Shown here: positions 55,001 through 63,180 of the stretch, piece by piece | Position numbering within the stretch: the stretch's first letter is position 1 | Layout: every line of letters begins with the position of its first letter | Source of the DNA: Setophaga petechia | Taxonomy: Eukaryota; Chordata; Aves; Passeriformes; Parulidae | Length of the DNA: 64,000 nt | Direction of reading: 5' to 3' | NCBI GenBank assembly: GCA_024362935.1 | Contig: JANCRA010000175.1 | Location: 124,001-188,000, forward strand | Notes under the pieces: model-generated | The model's input: only the letters and a program-made list of their open reading frames with translations | The model's database searches: none | What the model was told of the DNA's origin: nothing | Translations under genes and position numbers: made by a program

Positions 55001-58000
55001 TTGTCCTATACTTGTAACAATGGAATTAATTTTCTACTTTCTGGATCTTTAAAAATCATTTTGAATTTTTTTAATGTTATTTAAAACACAATACATTCAT
55101 CTTGTATGCTTGGCCTATCATGAATTACATGAACTGTCTGGATTTCATTTCTGATTAATTTATTTTTCATGGTCTATCTATTTCTCTGAGCAATTACAAG
55201 TAGAGCTAGTAACTATCTGTGTGTGTGTGCAAGCATTTTTTGTTTTCTAACAATTCTTACCTTTACTGCATTTATTTATTAAATTAGTGAAAAATACTGG
55301 CTTTTCAAAGCCTTGCTTTTTTTTCTGAATTATTTATGATGGTTTCCTGGCTGTTCTTACCACTGACAAAAGTTAACTGCAATATTCTCAAGAGAAATTC
55401 ATGTTTATATAAATATGCTGATGAGCATAATCCCCCAGAAATGAACTTCTAGCATTGTTTTGTTAGTCAATATGGACTTCAATAAAACATTCAGCTCATG
55501 TCTCTAATCCACAGAATAAAAATCTTTGTATTTTCACAGAGCTTACCACAGGCCCTTACATTTCTGAGGAATAGCCCAGTCACACAATTTTCTGACCATT
55601 TCCAGACATTTTCTGCTGCTCTATTAAAGGAAATGGGAATTCATCTCCATAACCATTCCCCAGTGAAAGACTTTCATCAAGGCCTGACATTTCTCCCCTG
55701 AGGAACCTCAGTCTTTTTCTCCATTAGGACCTTTAGTAGCACCCAGTGTGCACACACACATCCCTTCCTTGTACAAAGGGAAGGCAAGAAAAGATCTCTG
55801 TCTTCTCATTGCCTCTTTCTGTTCACAAAATTCAATGTTTTTTTTCTTTCCCTCCTCTTTTGGATATTGTGGAATTCATTTTATTAGCAATACTCTTTTA
55901 TATTGTTTGTTTTTTTAAAAAATCTGATTTAAGAAAAAATGATTTTTCTCATTCCTCCTGCTAAGGTAAACTCCAGCTCTGCCATATATACAAATACTGA
56001 CACATCAGAGAGGAATTATGGATATAACCTGAGTATTTGAAAGACTCTGATTACATTATACATTATTTTCAGTGTTTATTACATTCTGCTTTCTTATTTC
56101 TCTTGGAACTTCTTTGAAAGTATTTTTCTTCCTCTTTGCAAAGAAAAAATTGGAAACTTTGATAAGATATTTGCTGCCCTGAAGGCCTGTAGGGTGCCCA
56201 CACTGAAGCAGAGAAAACAAGTGAGAAATCCCTCTGCACTGGCCAGAGCCTCCTGCAAAACCTGTTTTCTCCTGGAGTAGAATATAGAGAGTAGTGTAGG
56301 TGTTATCACTTGGTGAGAAATTTGGGGTTTAAAATTTTTAGTATGTTGTGGATAAAAGCAAAATGAAAGACATAGGGTGTTGTCCTGAATTTCTTCTTCA
56401 TGTTTCTTTTTAGGTGGGATTTTGTAATTGGACAGCAAAGTCCCCATTCAGGCTCTTTGAAAACAGTCATCAAGCTAAAAAAGAAAATAATCTAAATGTC
56501 AGCTCTAAATTGAATAGTTTAGTCTTAAAAGACCTTGTAAAAAAGATTGTTAGCCATTTTGTGCCTTCTAATGAAAACCTGCCAAACTCACAATAATAAG
56601 ACTGTTTTGCTAATAAAAAATAATAAACACTTGAGTCCAAACATAAGCAACCATCTCGAGTGCCTTCAATCCAGACCCAAAAAAATCAGCACTGGAGGGA
56701 TTGAATACAACCTGCAGCCCTTCTGGAATGAGACAGATGAGAAGTGGGGGAGAAAAGAGCCTGAACTGAATAATTTGAGACTAGGAAATGGGGAGAAAGG
56801 TGTTTCCCATGGTTTTAAATGTATGTGTGTGCTCTTTGTTTCCTAGGAGCTGAATTAGTAATTAAATATCTACATTACCTGGCCCCCAGAGACAATAAAG
56901 TGGGTGCAGATATAATTACTGGAAATTTTAGGGAGGAACTCATGAGAAAGACTTGCAGACACCAGGGTGTTCCTCTGCTGTACTGAAAGGAGGAAGCTTT
57001 CAATCATTGTTAAAAGTCAGGCAGAAACATCATCAGATGGAATTTCATACTGTGAAATTTGACTACTTTACATCAGAATGAAACACTCATGCTCTAAGGG
57101 AGCAGTAAAGAGGGAAGTCTTTCCCCAAATAAAATAAAAATACAGTTATTCCTTAAAGTAAAAATACATTCATTCCTTAAAGTAAAAATACAATCATTCC
57201 TTTTCTACCCTGAGTTTATATTCTAGGGAGGCTTTTTTCTACCTCACACCTATAACTGGTGCATACAGGAATAAAGTATCAATCTGAACAGTTCAGTTCA
57301 GTTTCCTAAGGGCTTGTATCTCATAATCACCTTCTTTTGAAAATTTTCCCTGAAGCTGGATATTTACACATCCTTTCATTCACCTGAACTTTTGAGTCTC
57401 ACAAATCCAGCCACAGCCATTGTCTTCATAGAGATTTTAAGTCATCTTTCCTGTTTCATATGATTTTTTATGAAATCTGTAGGACTTTGACAGAGATGCC
57501 TGCTTTATTAAATTTGATTTACATTGGCCAATGGGATCAAATTTTCTCTTCTGCAAATTTCTGCTCAACATCCTGCTCTGTCTCTCACACAAATGCACAA
57601 AAAAAACCCCAAAAAATCCTCATGACTGTGCATACTAGAATAAACTGAAAATGGTATTTTGCTTCACAAACACATTCTGGATTACTCAAAGTCCTTATCT
57701 GACAGATGCACCAGGCTTATATTGTTATTTACAAAGCAAGCTGCTTTTTAAAGACAGGATTGCATTTTTGCCCTGTTTTTGTATTGCCTAGCAGTAAAAT
57801 AGGCAGGAGTAGAGTCTTTGAGTGGCACTACATTATAAATAATAATGGGATGCACCTTCTTATCCTCACTCTGCCTCTAATCCTATCCATGTATTTTTTT
57901 AAAAAATACATATATACCAAGCTTTTAAAAAATGCATTTAGTTGGCAAGTTTTCTTTAACCTCATTTAATGAGTCAAGGCTTCTATTCAAAGCTAATAGT

Positions 58001-60193
58001 AAAATGGGCAGATAATGGGATGTTTGGGAAGAACAAAACTGAAATTTGGGTGTTAGTAAGACATAAATGTCAGGTGTGAATCACATATTCATATTTTGTG
58101 ATCAATTCCATAGAAATGGCCCTTTCTGCCAAAAATGCAAGCTTTTAGCATACACATGAAAAAATCTGTTAGAGTAGCATTTTGACATTAGGCATTTAAA
58201 TTGTATAATAAAAATGAAAGAGTAATTCATTCCTGATGTAGCTATGGTACCCACAGAGAGTAAATTCAGAGTTTTCTGGCCCAATATATTTGGAAATTTC
58301 TCTGCACAAATGTTAAGGATGCACTAAATGCCGTAAATGGATTTATTTAATTTATATGTAAAATGTAATCATTGCTTTCATCTTAATTGTTTTAATCTTG
58401 ACATACCAGTGCTATCACATTGATGAGAGAATGGTCATCACTATTAGCAAACCTGTCAATCAATGTCAAACCTGCCCTTTTCCCTCTCTGTACAGCACAG
58501 GGCAAGGGTGACAGATGAGTCCAGCAGATCATCCTGATGAAGAATGTTCTGCAGCAAATTCAGAATGACAGTTGCACAAAATGGTCTATCACAATACCAT
58601 ATGAATCATCTCTCATGTCAATCATAACTGGAACTTTTCAATAAATATGTCTGAGTGGGAGTTTGAATTCAGTCAAAGGAGCATGAACAATACAGAGATT
58701 ATTTTGTTCAACAAGATTATTTCCAATTACGAGACAAACAAATTTATCACAGATGAGGAAACAAACAAGAGTTTGGCTCAGCATCTGAAATTTAAACCAG
58801 ACATCAAATTAAACCTATAGAAACATCAGTTGATATTTACAAAGGTGTTTTCCAATGGACTCAAGTTTTTTCATTGTTTAACTGTGTTACAGCTTTTAAC
58901 TTTCCCATCAAAACAGGTAACACAAAATAAAAGGAACATTTTAAAATTGTAACTTGTACAATTAGCAAACATGAGTTCCCCTGAAACAGTAGAATATGTT
59001 CAATAAAGTCCAGTCAAATTTGAAAAGCAGTCTCAAAGAGTAAGGGCATAAGGAGCCACGTGTTTTGCAGCTATTACTGGACAGTAAGTGCCTCTTAATG
59101 AAACACCAAATGTTCTTCTATTTCTCATTGAAAAAGTGGCATTTTCCATTTTCTTCTTCCACACCAGGTCAGCATAGAAAAGCCCAGGATTTTATCCCAG
59201 AAGAAATATTTTCTCCTTGTTTTTTTTTTTTTTTTTCCTGGTCTTAACCAGTTATCAATTCCACCCATTTTCAAAGAGTGGGAACCAAGGAAGTGAAAGA
59301 ATTAAACACATTCCACTGAATAAAATAACAGCTTCCAACAAAATGCAGCTATATCCTTTTCATAGCTCAGTGGTAGAATTTGCCACAAGTTGAAATCAGT
59401 GAAACTCAGCAGAAGTGTTACACTTCAGCTTGGGGCACTTTGAAATAGGTGAAGAACATGCCAGAGATTTATGAACCCCTCCTCATCCCAGAGTTCTAGG
59501 GATTCAGAAAGAGGGACCAGGCACCTCTGAAAATCTTACACACTTCTTCTGAAGGAAATTAGAGGGACATCAAAGTCTTGACTGAAACCTTGCATTATCA
59601 CTAAATGACTCAAGGGAGAGAGGACAGGGTAATGAGCAGACAAGAAAAAATGGCAGATAAGAACCTTAAGAAAAACAAATTGGAAATTATTTGTAATGAG
59701 CTAAAGGACAGAATTATAGAAGGACTAGAAAGAAAATATTAAAAAATGAAAGAAAAAAGGAGAGAGCAGAGAAAGGAGGGCACCATGAAAATTAATTAAA
59801 ACAAAGGAAGAAAAATAATTAATAGATGAAAAGACATGCTTTAAAATATATAAAGAGATAAGGTTTTGCAAAACACAGAAGCACATCGAGAAGAAGAAGC
59901 CATTGAGAAGAAGCACAATAAATCAGAGCTAGATATCAAATAACTTAACTCTGCAGACCTTCATCAATGGGTTCATACTTCATAATAATTTCTAGGGCAG
60001 TTGTTTCATTAGCTTCAGTTTGAAATTGTTCTTTTGCAAGAAATTTCAGGAGCTGGCCCTCAGGTAGAATGTTGCCATCTATTGAGTAAGCCTTGAATAG
60101 TTCTTCAAATTCAGGTCTGTGAACAAGAGCTCGATAAATTGCTCTGAAGTCCTCCATGCTAATTATATCTCCTGTGTGTTTGTCAATGGTTTT
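19217..60193 (-). CDS. PLCZ1: PLCZ1, phospholipase C zeta (gene overview, 11 exons)
   Basis: Eleven exons join without a frame break into 1776 nt, 591 residues plus stop. Domain order is EF-hand (1-80), X (about 112-260), charged linker (262-325), Y (325-440) and C2 (455-580). There is no PH domain, and this with the short length separates zeta from the delta PLCs. The X-domain active site is intact: His126, Asn127, Glu156, Asp158, His171 and Glu205 have exactly the spacing of His311, Asn312, Glu341, Asp343, His356 and Glu390 in PLC-delta1. The enzyme cleaves PIP2 to IP3 and diacylglycerol and in vertebrates is the sperm factor that starts calcium oscillations in the egg. All introns are GT-AG. 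The N-terminal 40-50 residues with the start codon are missing from this model. Location tail to tail with PIK3C2G matches mammalian synteny. Confidence 0.93.
19300..22625 (-). other. PLCZ1: PLCZ1 intron between C2 exons
   Basis: A 3.3-kb intron with a GTAATG donor at its upstream end (22625). It contains a reverse CR1 fragment at 20171-20425. No other exon is needed and I see none. The open frame at 20694-21056 has no recognisable domain. Confidence 0.8.
20171..20425 (-). mobile_element. CR1 LINE 3'-end fragment, reverse orientation
   Basis: It begins with cagaatcatagaattgctta, the antisense of the typical CR1 tail, followed by gagaccatcaagtccagcc and the gttccctgaacaccttcagg block, then the ctgatgtccaactgaacctt block. 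About 255 bp, truncated at its 5' side. Confidence 0.85.
22626..22775 (-). CDS. PLCZ1: PLCZ1 exon, C2 domain second part
   Basis: 150 nt with a tttccttag acceptor and GTAATG donor. After completing a split alanine codon it reads [20 protein letters not shown], then [20 protein letters not shown] and TLPVTSLNT. The P.WNE.F.F.I..PELA.IRF.VED pattern followed by (L/F)GQYTLP is the classic core of PLC C2 domains, which bind membrane lipids. Residues 515-565 of the model. Confidence 0.95.
22874..22925. repeat. 52-bp direct repeat, copy 1
   Basis: Identical base for base to 24681-24732. It starts agagtcattctttttcccta and ends taaataaataaccaga. It matches none of the CR1 or LTR sequences in this window. 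The two copies lie in neighbouring introns, on either side of the C2 exon at 24278-24410. Confidence 0.95.
23482..24053 (+). mobile_element. ERVL-family LTR (solo), sense on + strand
   Basis: The 570-bp sequence follows the avian ERVL LTR layout as I know it: an opening ttggtttaggctgggatagg, a ggggatggctctacccctgc block, a tgaatgaattctgtattttg block, an attaaactgtct poly(A)-signal region, then a gggttttctcatcttggccc block and a purine-rich end near gggggagagcaggcaatcag. No retroviral genes flank it, so it is probably a solo LTR left by recombination. It is antisense to PLCZ1. The exact ends are approximate. Confidence 0.8.
24278..24410 (-). CDS. PLCZ1: PLCZ1 exon, C2 domain first part
   Basis: 133 nt, acceptor aattttccag and donor GTGAGC. 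It begins in phase 0 and reads [20 protein letters not shown] then [20 protein letters not shown] and VKSN. The ISG.QLP...DP.V.(I/V)E(I/V)YGVP.D pattern is the start of the C2 domain in delta- and zeta-type PLCs. Residues 471-514, with the next codon split. Confidence 0.94.
24635..24674. repeat. AT-rich inverted repeat (16-bp arms)
   Basis: Arms tatatattaggatata (24635-24650) and tatatcctaatatata (24659-24674) are exact reverse complements with an 8-base loop. It lies six bases from copy 2 of the 52-bp repeat. Confidence 0.9.
24681..24732. repeat. 52-bp direct repeat, copy 2
   Basis: Perfect match to 22874-22925. Surrounded on both sides by AT-rich simple sequence, whereas copy 1 sits in ordinary intron sequence. 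This suggests copy 2 is the inserted one. Confidence 0.95.
24800..24905 (-). mobile_element. CR1 LINE scrap, reverse orientation
   Basis: Around 100 bp resembling the antisense CR1 3' region: a ggatggaacatatacaacct block, then ctctgggctgcctgtgccag and tgtttcaccaccctctttat. The right edge runs directly into the AT tandem repeats. Confidence 0.7.
24905..25070. repeat. AT tandem repeats and (TA)/(TG) microsatellite
   Basis: First several copies of an attaaatatataaata-type unit (about 24905-24975), then a compound TA / TG / TA dinucleotide array to about 25070. Confidence 0.9.
27549..27721 (-). CDS. PLCZ1: PLCZ1 exon, end of Y domain
   Basis: 173 nt, acceptor ctaattttccag and donor GTAAGA. After completing a split valine codon it reads [20 protein letters not shown], then [20 protein letters not shown] and a short linker to the C2 domain ending MALSIR. 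The (Q)MVALNFQT and G.F..NGG.GYVLKP motifs are diagnostic for PLC Y domains, which complete the catalytic TIM barrel. Residues 414-470. Confidence 0.95.
27722..37194 (-). other. PLCZ1: PLCZ1 large intron (9.5 kb)
   Basis: The largest intron between assigned PLCZ1 exons, GTATGT donor to ttccag acceptor. I recognise no CR1 or LTR copy in it and no conserved coding piece. Short A-runs (29700, 32440) are the only simple repeats. Open frames such as 33859-34176 and 32117-32350 show no family features. Confidence 0.7.
37195..37311 (-). CDS. PLCZ1: PLCZ1 exon, Y domain middle
   Basis: 117 nt, acceptor tctgtttatcag, donor GTATGT; both junction codons are split and fit. It reads [20 protein letters not shown] then [26 protein letters not shown](Y/F)NPQ.FWN.GCQM is one of the most conserved stretches of all PLC Y domains. 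The exon is too short to show as a long open frame and was found by reading for this motif. Confidence 0.95.
38320..38708. repeat. Hexanucleotide array, consensus (CATTGY)n
   Basis: About 65 copies of a 6-base unit, mostly cattgt or cattgc with occasional cactgt, cgttgt and ctttgt variants. Because the unit is two codons long and the variants avoid stops, long frames run through it on both strands. They encode dipeptide runs such as Val-Ile, Cys-His and Ser-Leu on the + strand and Asp/Gly-Asn and Thr-Met on the minus strand. These are repeat artefacts rather than genes on present evidence. It lies 660 bp past the donor of the upstream PLCZ1 exon. Confidence 0.95.
39146..39190. repeat. 15-bp tandem repeat, three perfect copies
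   Basis: The unit ttcaattttcccctt is repeated exactly three times with no mismatches, 180 bases beyond the PLCZ1 exon donor at 39369. Confidence 0.95.
39370..39526 (-). CDS. PLCZ1: PLCZ1 exon, start of Y domain
   Basis: 157 nt, acceptor ATTATTAG (weak pyrimidine tract) and donor GTAATT. It reads [20 protein letters not shown], then [20 protein letters not shown] and [12 protein letters not shown]. The (M/L)LSDLVVYT motif, a (F/Y)...NS..E..A..L pattern and the following exon identify the start of the Y domain. The first residues (GRKTK) finish the basic end of the X-Y linker. Residues 322-373. Confidence 0.94.
39527..41699 (-). other. PLCZ1: PLCZ1 intron inside the Y-side linker
   Basis: A 2.2-kb intron with a GTAGCT donor. 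It contains an A/T homopolymer-rich stretch at about 41453-41530. No recognisable transposable element or extra exon. The open frames at 40344-40567 overlap on both strands and look non-coding. Confidence 0.75.
41700..41924 (-). CDS. PLCZ1: PLCZ1 exon, end of X domain and X-Y linker
   Basis: 225 nt (75 codons), phase 0 at both ends, acceptor ttttctacag and donor GTAGCT. It starts [19 protein letters not shown], the last beta-strand of the X domain, then enters the X-Y linker. The linker has an acidic half ([16 protein letters not shown] and SDEDYPED; 13 of 25 residues acidic) and a basic, Ser/Pro-rich half ([20 protein letters not shown], then KSK). In mammals the PLC zeta X-Y linker is needed for PIP2 membrane binding and contains a nuclear-localisation-like basic cluster. 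Residues 247-321. Confidence 0.93.
41925..49116 (-). other. PLCZ1: PLCZ1 intron within the X domain (7.2 kb)
   Basis: GTAATA donor to ctacag acceptor. It holds a short TA run at 42276-42294, a T-run near 43150 and a pair of palindromic AT units at 47304-47371. A mildly GC-richer block at 42890-43100 is unassigned. No transposable element is recognised with confidence. Confidence 0.7.
47304..47371. repeat. Tandem pair of palindromic AT units
   Basis: Two near-identical copies of an approximately 34-bp unit containing tatatgtatata ... tatatacatata. Each copy is self-complementary, so the locus could form single or paired hairpins. Confidence 0.8.
49117..49272 (-). CDS. PLCZ1: PLCZ1 exon, X domain third part
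   Basis: 156 nt (52 codons), phase 0 at both ends, acceptor ttatgtttccag and donor GTAATA. It reads [20 protein letters not shown], then [20 protein letters not shown] and [15 protein letters not shown](V/I)LSLENHCS is the signature strand of the X domain, and its glutamate (Glu205 of the model) aligns with calcium ligand Glu390 of PLC-delta1. LPSPE..K leads into the next exon. Residues 195-246. Confidence 0.96.
49273..51087 (-). other. PLCZ1: PLCZ1 intron within the X domain (1.8 kb)
   Basis: GTATGT donor to tttccag acceptor. Ordinary AT-rich intron sequence, with no repeat family or coding signal recognised. Confidence 0.75.
51088..51232 (-). CDS. PLCZ1: PLCZ1 exon, X domain catalytic core
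   Basis: 145 nt, acceptor gttcttccttag and donor GTATGT. It reads [20 protein letters not shown], then [20 protein letters not shown] and [12 protein letters not shown](L/V)E(I/L)DCWDG contains calcium ligands Glu156 and Asp158, and YHG.TLTSKI contains the second catalytic histidine His171. The distances 126-156-171-205 equal the 311-341-356-390 spacing of PLC-delta1, so the enzyme is predicted to be active. Residues 147-194. Confidence 0.97.
51233..52769 (-). other. PLCZ1: PLCZ1 intron within the X domain (1.5 kb)
   Basis: GTATTT donor to ttccttag acceptor. No repeat family recognised. The open frame at 52188-52394 has no conserved feature and lies entirely within the intron. Confidence 0.75.
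52770..52971 (-). CDS. PLCZ1: PLCZ1 exon, EF-hand end and start of X domain
   Basis: 202 nt, acceptor ttttgtgcag and donor GTATTT, both junction codons split. It completes a valine codon and reads [20 protein letters not shown], then [20 protein letters not shown] and [20 protein letters not shown] with HLWGYT. QPL.DYFI.SSHNTYL opens the PLC X domain and holds the first catalytic histidine (His126) and calcium ligand Asn127. The preceding L(S)FEGF.RYM..(D/P)E is the last EF-lobe helix. Residues 79-146. Confidence 0.96.
52972..59958 (-). other. PLCZ1: PLCZ1 intron (7.0 kb)
   Basis: The donor at its upstream end is GTCTGC, weak but phase-correct. Contains a 24-bp tandem repeat at 57136-57202 and a purine-rich stretch at about 59630-59780. 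No transposable element or extra exon is recognised. Confidence 0.7.
57136..57202. repeat. 24-bp tandem repeat, 2.8 copies
   Basis: The unit aaaaatac(a/-)..attccttaaagt repeats at 57136-57159, 57160-57183 and, partially, 57184-57202, with only a few mismatches. Confidence 0.85.
59959..60193 (-). CDS. PLCZ1: PLCZ1 exon, EF-hand region (first certain exon)
   Basis: 235 nt, acceptor attcttaaga-independent tail ttttttcctcag and donor GTCTGC. It begins in phase 0 with [20 protein letters not shown], then [20 protein letters not shown], and ends [13 protein letters not shown] plus the first base of a split valine codon. ...(E/D)FRAIYR...HR.E...(L/I)F..YS and EII.KYEPI(D/E)E are the PLC zeta EF-hand pattern. 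The first loop ([12 protein letters not shown]) keeps most calcium-loop positions; the second is degenerate. No in-frame start codon belongs here, so at least one exon lies upstream. Confidence 0.93.
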
Positions 60194-60557
60194 CTGAGGA
60201 AAAAAGCAACCAAAATAATTCTTAAACAATCAATACAACAGCATTCATATATACAAAGTTATGCACTAAATATATTTTTATAACTGGCCATAGGAGTAAG
60301 AATAATAGAAGAATCCTACAGTGACTACAATCAGATTACACTCTTCAACTTTTAGATTACCCTTTGTGTGCTACAAATATTTTATATAAAGTAAAATGGA
60401 CCATATGACATAATTAGCATCTAAATAAGTACAATAAATTTAGATTTAATTCATTTTTGATATTAAAATACATTGTAGAAAATCTCTAAAATGCTATGCA
60501 TTAAAACAAATGTGCAGCATAAAACCTATCAAGTGGAAAATATATTTAGTATAATAC

Positions 60558-60591
60558 CTCTCCAACAGCTATTGACATCATATTGTAAATA
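60558..60591 (-). CDS. PLCZ1: Candidate small PLCZ1 5' exon
   Basis: A 34-nt stretch bounded by an acceptor (ttcactgacag) and a plausible donor (GAG|GTATTA). Read in the phase demanded by the next exon it gives IYNMMSIAVGE, which would join directly to KTIDKHTG. The two ATG codons could act as a start, or the piece could be an internal microexon. It does not resemble the mammalian N-terminus I remember, so it may well be chance. Confidence 0.25.
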
Positions 60592-61278
60592 CTGTCAGTG
60601 AAATTTGCATACAAAAACATCAACCAGTAATCTTAAAAATTAAATAAGGATGACCAAATTAGCAAGAGACACAAGCCTTTTAACATTTCAAATAAGAAAC
60701 ACCATTAAAATGTGAAGATGATATTTTATAATAACCTATGACATCGTGTTCTGTTCTTAACAAGCCAGAATGTTTAACTTAGGTTAATTATTCACACTTT
60801 CAGAATTCTTGAATTGTAAGCTTGTTTTCATAGAGCTTACAAAATGTTAGCATAGTAATTAATTTCAATGTTTCAGAATAAAAGCCAAAAGAAAAGCTAA
60901 AAGGGCAAAAGAATTTGAGTAGAATTATATTTTTTACCATTTCTGCCTTTTGTGGTTTTCTCAGGTTTAACAATTCAATTTTTCCTTTAAAATTTTCTCA
61001 ATACTCAAAATAAGTACCTGCATATGAAATACAAATGTTTGTGACATTTTAGCCTGAAATATTTTTTAAAATTGCCAAATTAAGAGAAATCTGCTGACAA
61101 AATTGCTCACAAAAATCAAAAACAAATGGCAATCTACTGCCTCAGTGATCATCACTGTAAACTGATGGAAATTCCTAATTGTTGGCTCCTTAAACAGAAA
61201 AGTGCCAAAGAGGCCAAGTTCCAGCATCCAAACATGGCACTTACAGGGGCTGGGTTGGCTTCCACCAAAGCCAACAGG

Positions 61279-61350
61279 AAATAAATATAAATATAAATAT
61301 AAATATAAATATAAATATAAATATAAATATAAATATAAATATAAATATAA
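61279..61350. repeat. (ATAAAT)n hexanucleotide array
   Basis: About 12 perfect copies of a 6-base unit. The 10-bp sequence aacaggaaat occurs on both sides (61273-61282 and 61350-61359). Long Tyr-Leu, Ile-Tyr, Phe-Ile and Lys-Tyr frames through it are repeat artefacts. Confidence 0.95.
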
Positions 61351-62454
61351 ACAGGAAATTGCATCCTTGAGCTCTGGCTGCTCTTTGATCAAGCTTTGGG
61401 ATTATTGTTAAATTAGATTGGTTTTGAATCCATAGCATAAAACCTAAAATTTAATGATGCACTGCCAGTTCCTTCCTACACAGTACAGTTCCTACTGTAC
61501 TTCTGATTAAGTACAATAGGAGTAAAAATATATTAGATAACTAAAACAAGTACAAAATTAAATTTCATGAGGAGTTCTAGTGAAAAAATCCTACAAATCA
61601 GTACTTCAGTATTTGCTTTGAGTTTGTGAAAGAGAATAATAATGATTTTTAACAGAAGTCATTAGCAAGAAAATATTTCTGTACAAATGCTAAATGTGTA
61701 GACATTTCAGAACTGCTGAAAAATTCCCCAGCTAAGGTTGATATCTTCAATCCAATTTTTAATGTCCTTAACAATACAGCAAATTTGCTCATAACCATTA
61801 AGCAGGAAAAGAAAATACCAACTTATTTTGGAAATAAACAGTCTATCAGGACTTGGAAGATGTTCACTTAGTTACTGGCACAAAGAGAAGCTGGGCAAAA
61901 AATTAAAGTTTCTATTTTAGTTGCCTCTTGATGAAATACAGGCAATAATACTACATAAGAGATCTCTAAAAATTAAAGTGATAAAAATCATGTCACTATA
62001 AAAAGATATTCTTACAATTTTGGGGGTATATTTTTGTCATTCCTATTTTTATTAATGCACATCAAATTTTTGCTGTTCAGAAAAAGAAGAGACAAAGAGT
62101 CTTGAGAGAAATTATATAAAAATTTATTATTCCTTAAAACCTCAATGCTCATATTGCTCAAAAGAATATTACAGTAAAACAAAGAGAACAGACAAGACAA
62201 AAAAAACAGATTATTCCTTAAAATTAGTTTCCTATAAAATTTACTCTGCTGTGTGTAACCATTAGATTAACTGCTGATCTGTTACCTACAATGATGACAG
62301 TAAGATTCCCTTCCAGAATGCTTTGAATTTTTACATGTTATTACACTGATTAAATATTTGAGCCCCCCAAACTACTGAACACCTGTAAATCTTTCTCAAA
62401 TAGCAAAGAGCACCTCTCAGTACTGCAATAAATAACTAGATCAGGCTGTTGGGT

Positions 62455-62520
62455 ATAATAGGTTGTTAAACTAGATCAGACTTGTTCTTTGCAGGTCACT
62501 TCCCTCAAATAATTCTTTTC
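62455..62520 (+). mobile_element. Possible CR1 tail scrap
   Basis: The pattern ggttgttaaactagatcaga ... ttgcaggtcacttccctcaa ... aattctttt resembles the CR1 3' end (gttggactagatgatct ... ggtcccttccaac ... attct) at low identity. Confidence 0.35.
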
Positions 62521-63137
62521 TCTACCCACAGCTGATCACTCTCAAACTCCTGCCAGAAACCAAAGTAAGGGGAAGATAAAGGAAACAGTGAGAAGTATTT
62601 TTAAATTCTCAAGAGGTTCTTTAGGTTGGCAAATATCTCCTTGCAAGTTCCAAAACCACAGTAAGTCTCTCCAGCCAGGGTTGAGCTCATGCTGCTGGTT
62701 CTGCCTTGGCTTGACAACAATGAGAGAGGGTGAGGAAAACTCAGCACCTTCCTTCTCATGACCTAAAAGTCTCTGTTAATTCTCCTCTGCCAAATCAGGA
62801 CAGAATCAGCCAGCTGGTTGCAACATTCTCAAAAGAATCATATATATAAATGTGTAAATAAATAAATCAATAAATATGTATTTCTATATATACACACACT
62901 TGTTTTCATTCCCTTAGGGAAACAGCATTACCAGACAGCAGTTTTGGGAGGGGAAAAAATGAGGTAAAAGGGAAAATCTTACATCTTTTGAGTCACTAAA
63001 AGAAGAACATGTATACCCAGTGTGTGCCAAGGCACACAGTTTTCTAGTTTTGCTCACTGGGATGTGGCATTTGTTGGGTCCCCAGGACAAAGGAGGAATT
63101 GAGAATCTGACTCCATGTTTTTAGAAGGTTAATTTAT

Positions 63138-63180
63138 TATTATATTATATTATATTATATTATATTATATTATATTATAA
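63138..63180. repeat. (TTATA)n pentanucleotide array
   Basis: About eight copies of a ttata/tatta unit, ending in less regular AT sequence to about 63200. Confidence 0.9.

Noticed and set aside
60934..61004. Possible PLCZ1 N-terminal exon reading NFKGKIELLNLRKPQKAEM on the minus strand
   Set aside because: A faint likeness to the F(R/K)GGKI motif of the zeta N-terminus, but the acceptor is poor (tattttgag-type), there is no pyrimidine tract and a stop lies directly upstream.
61017..61052. Small minus-strand exon candidate MSQTFVFHMQ with CAG|GTACTT donor
   Set aside because: Splice sites look fair and the phase fits, but the 10 residues have no EF-hand character and the piece is too short to separate from chance.
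61066..61438. Open frames with Tyr-Leu, Ile-Tyr and Phe-Ile runs
   Set aside because: Translations of the (ATAAAT)n array only.
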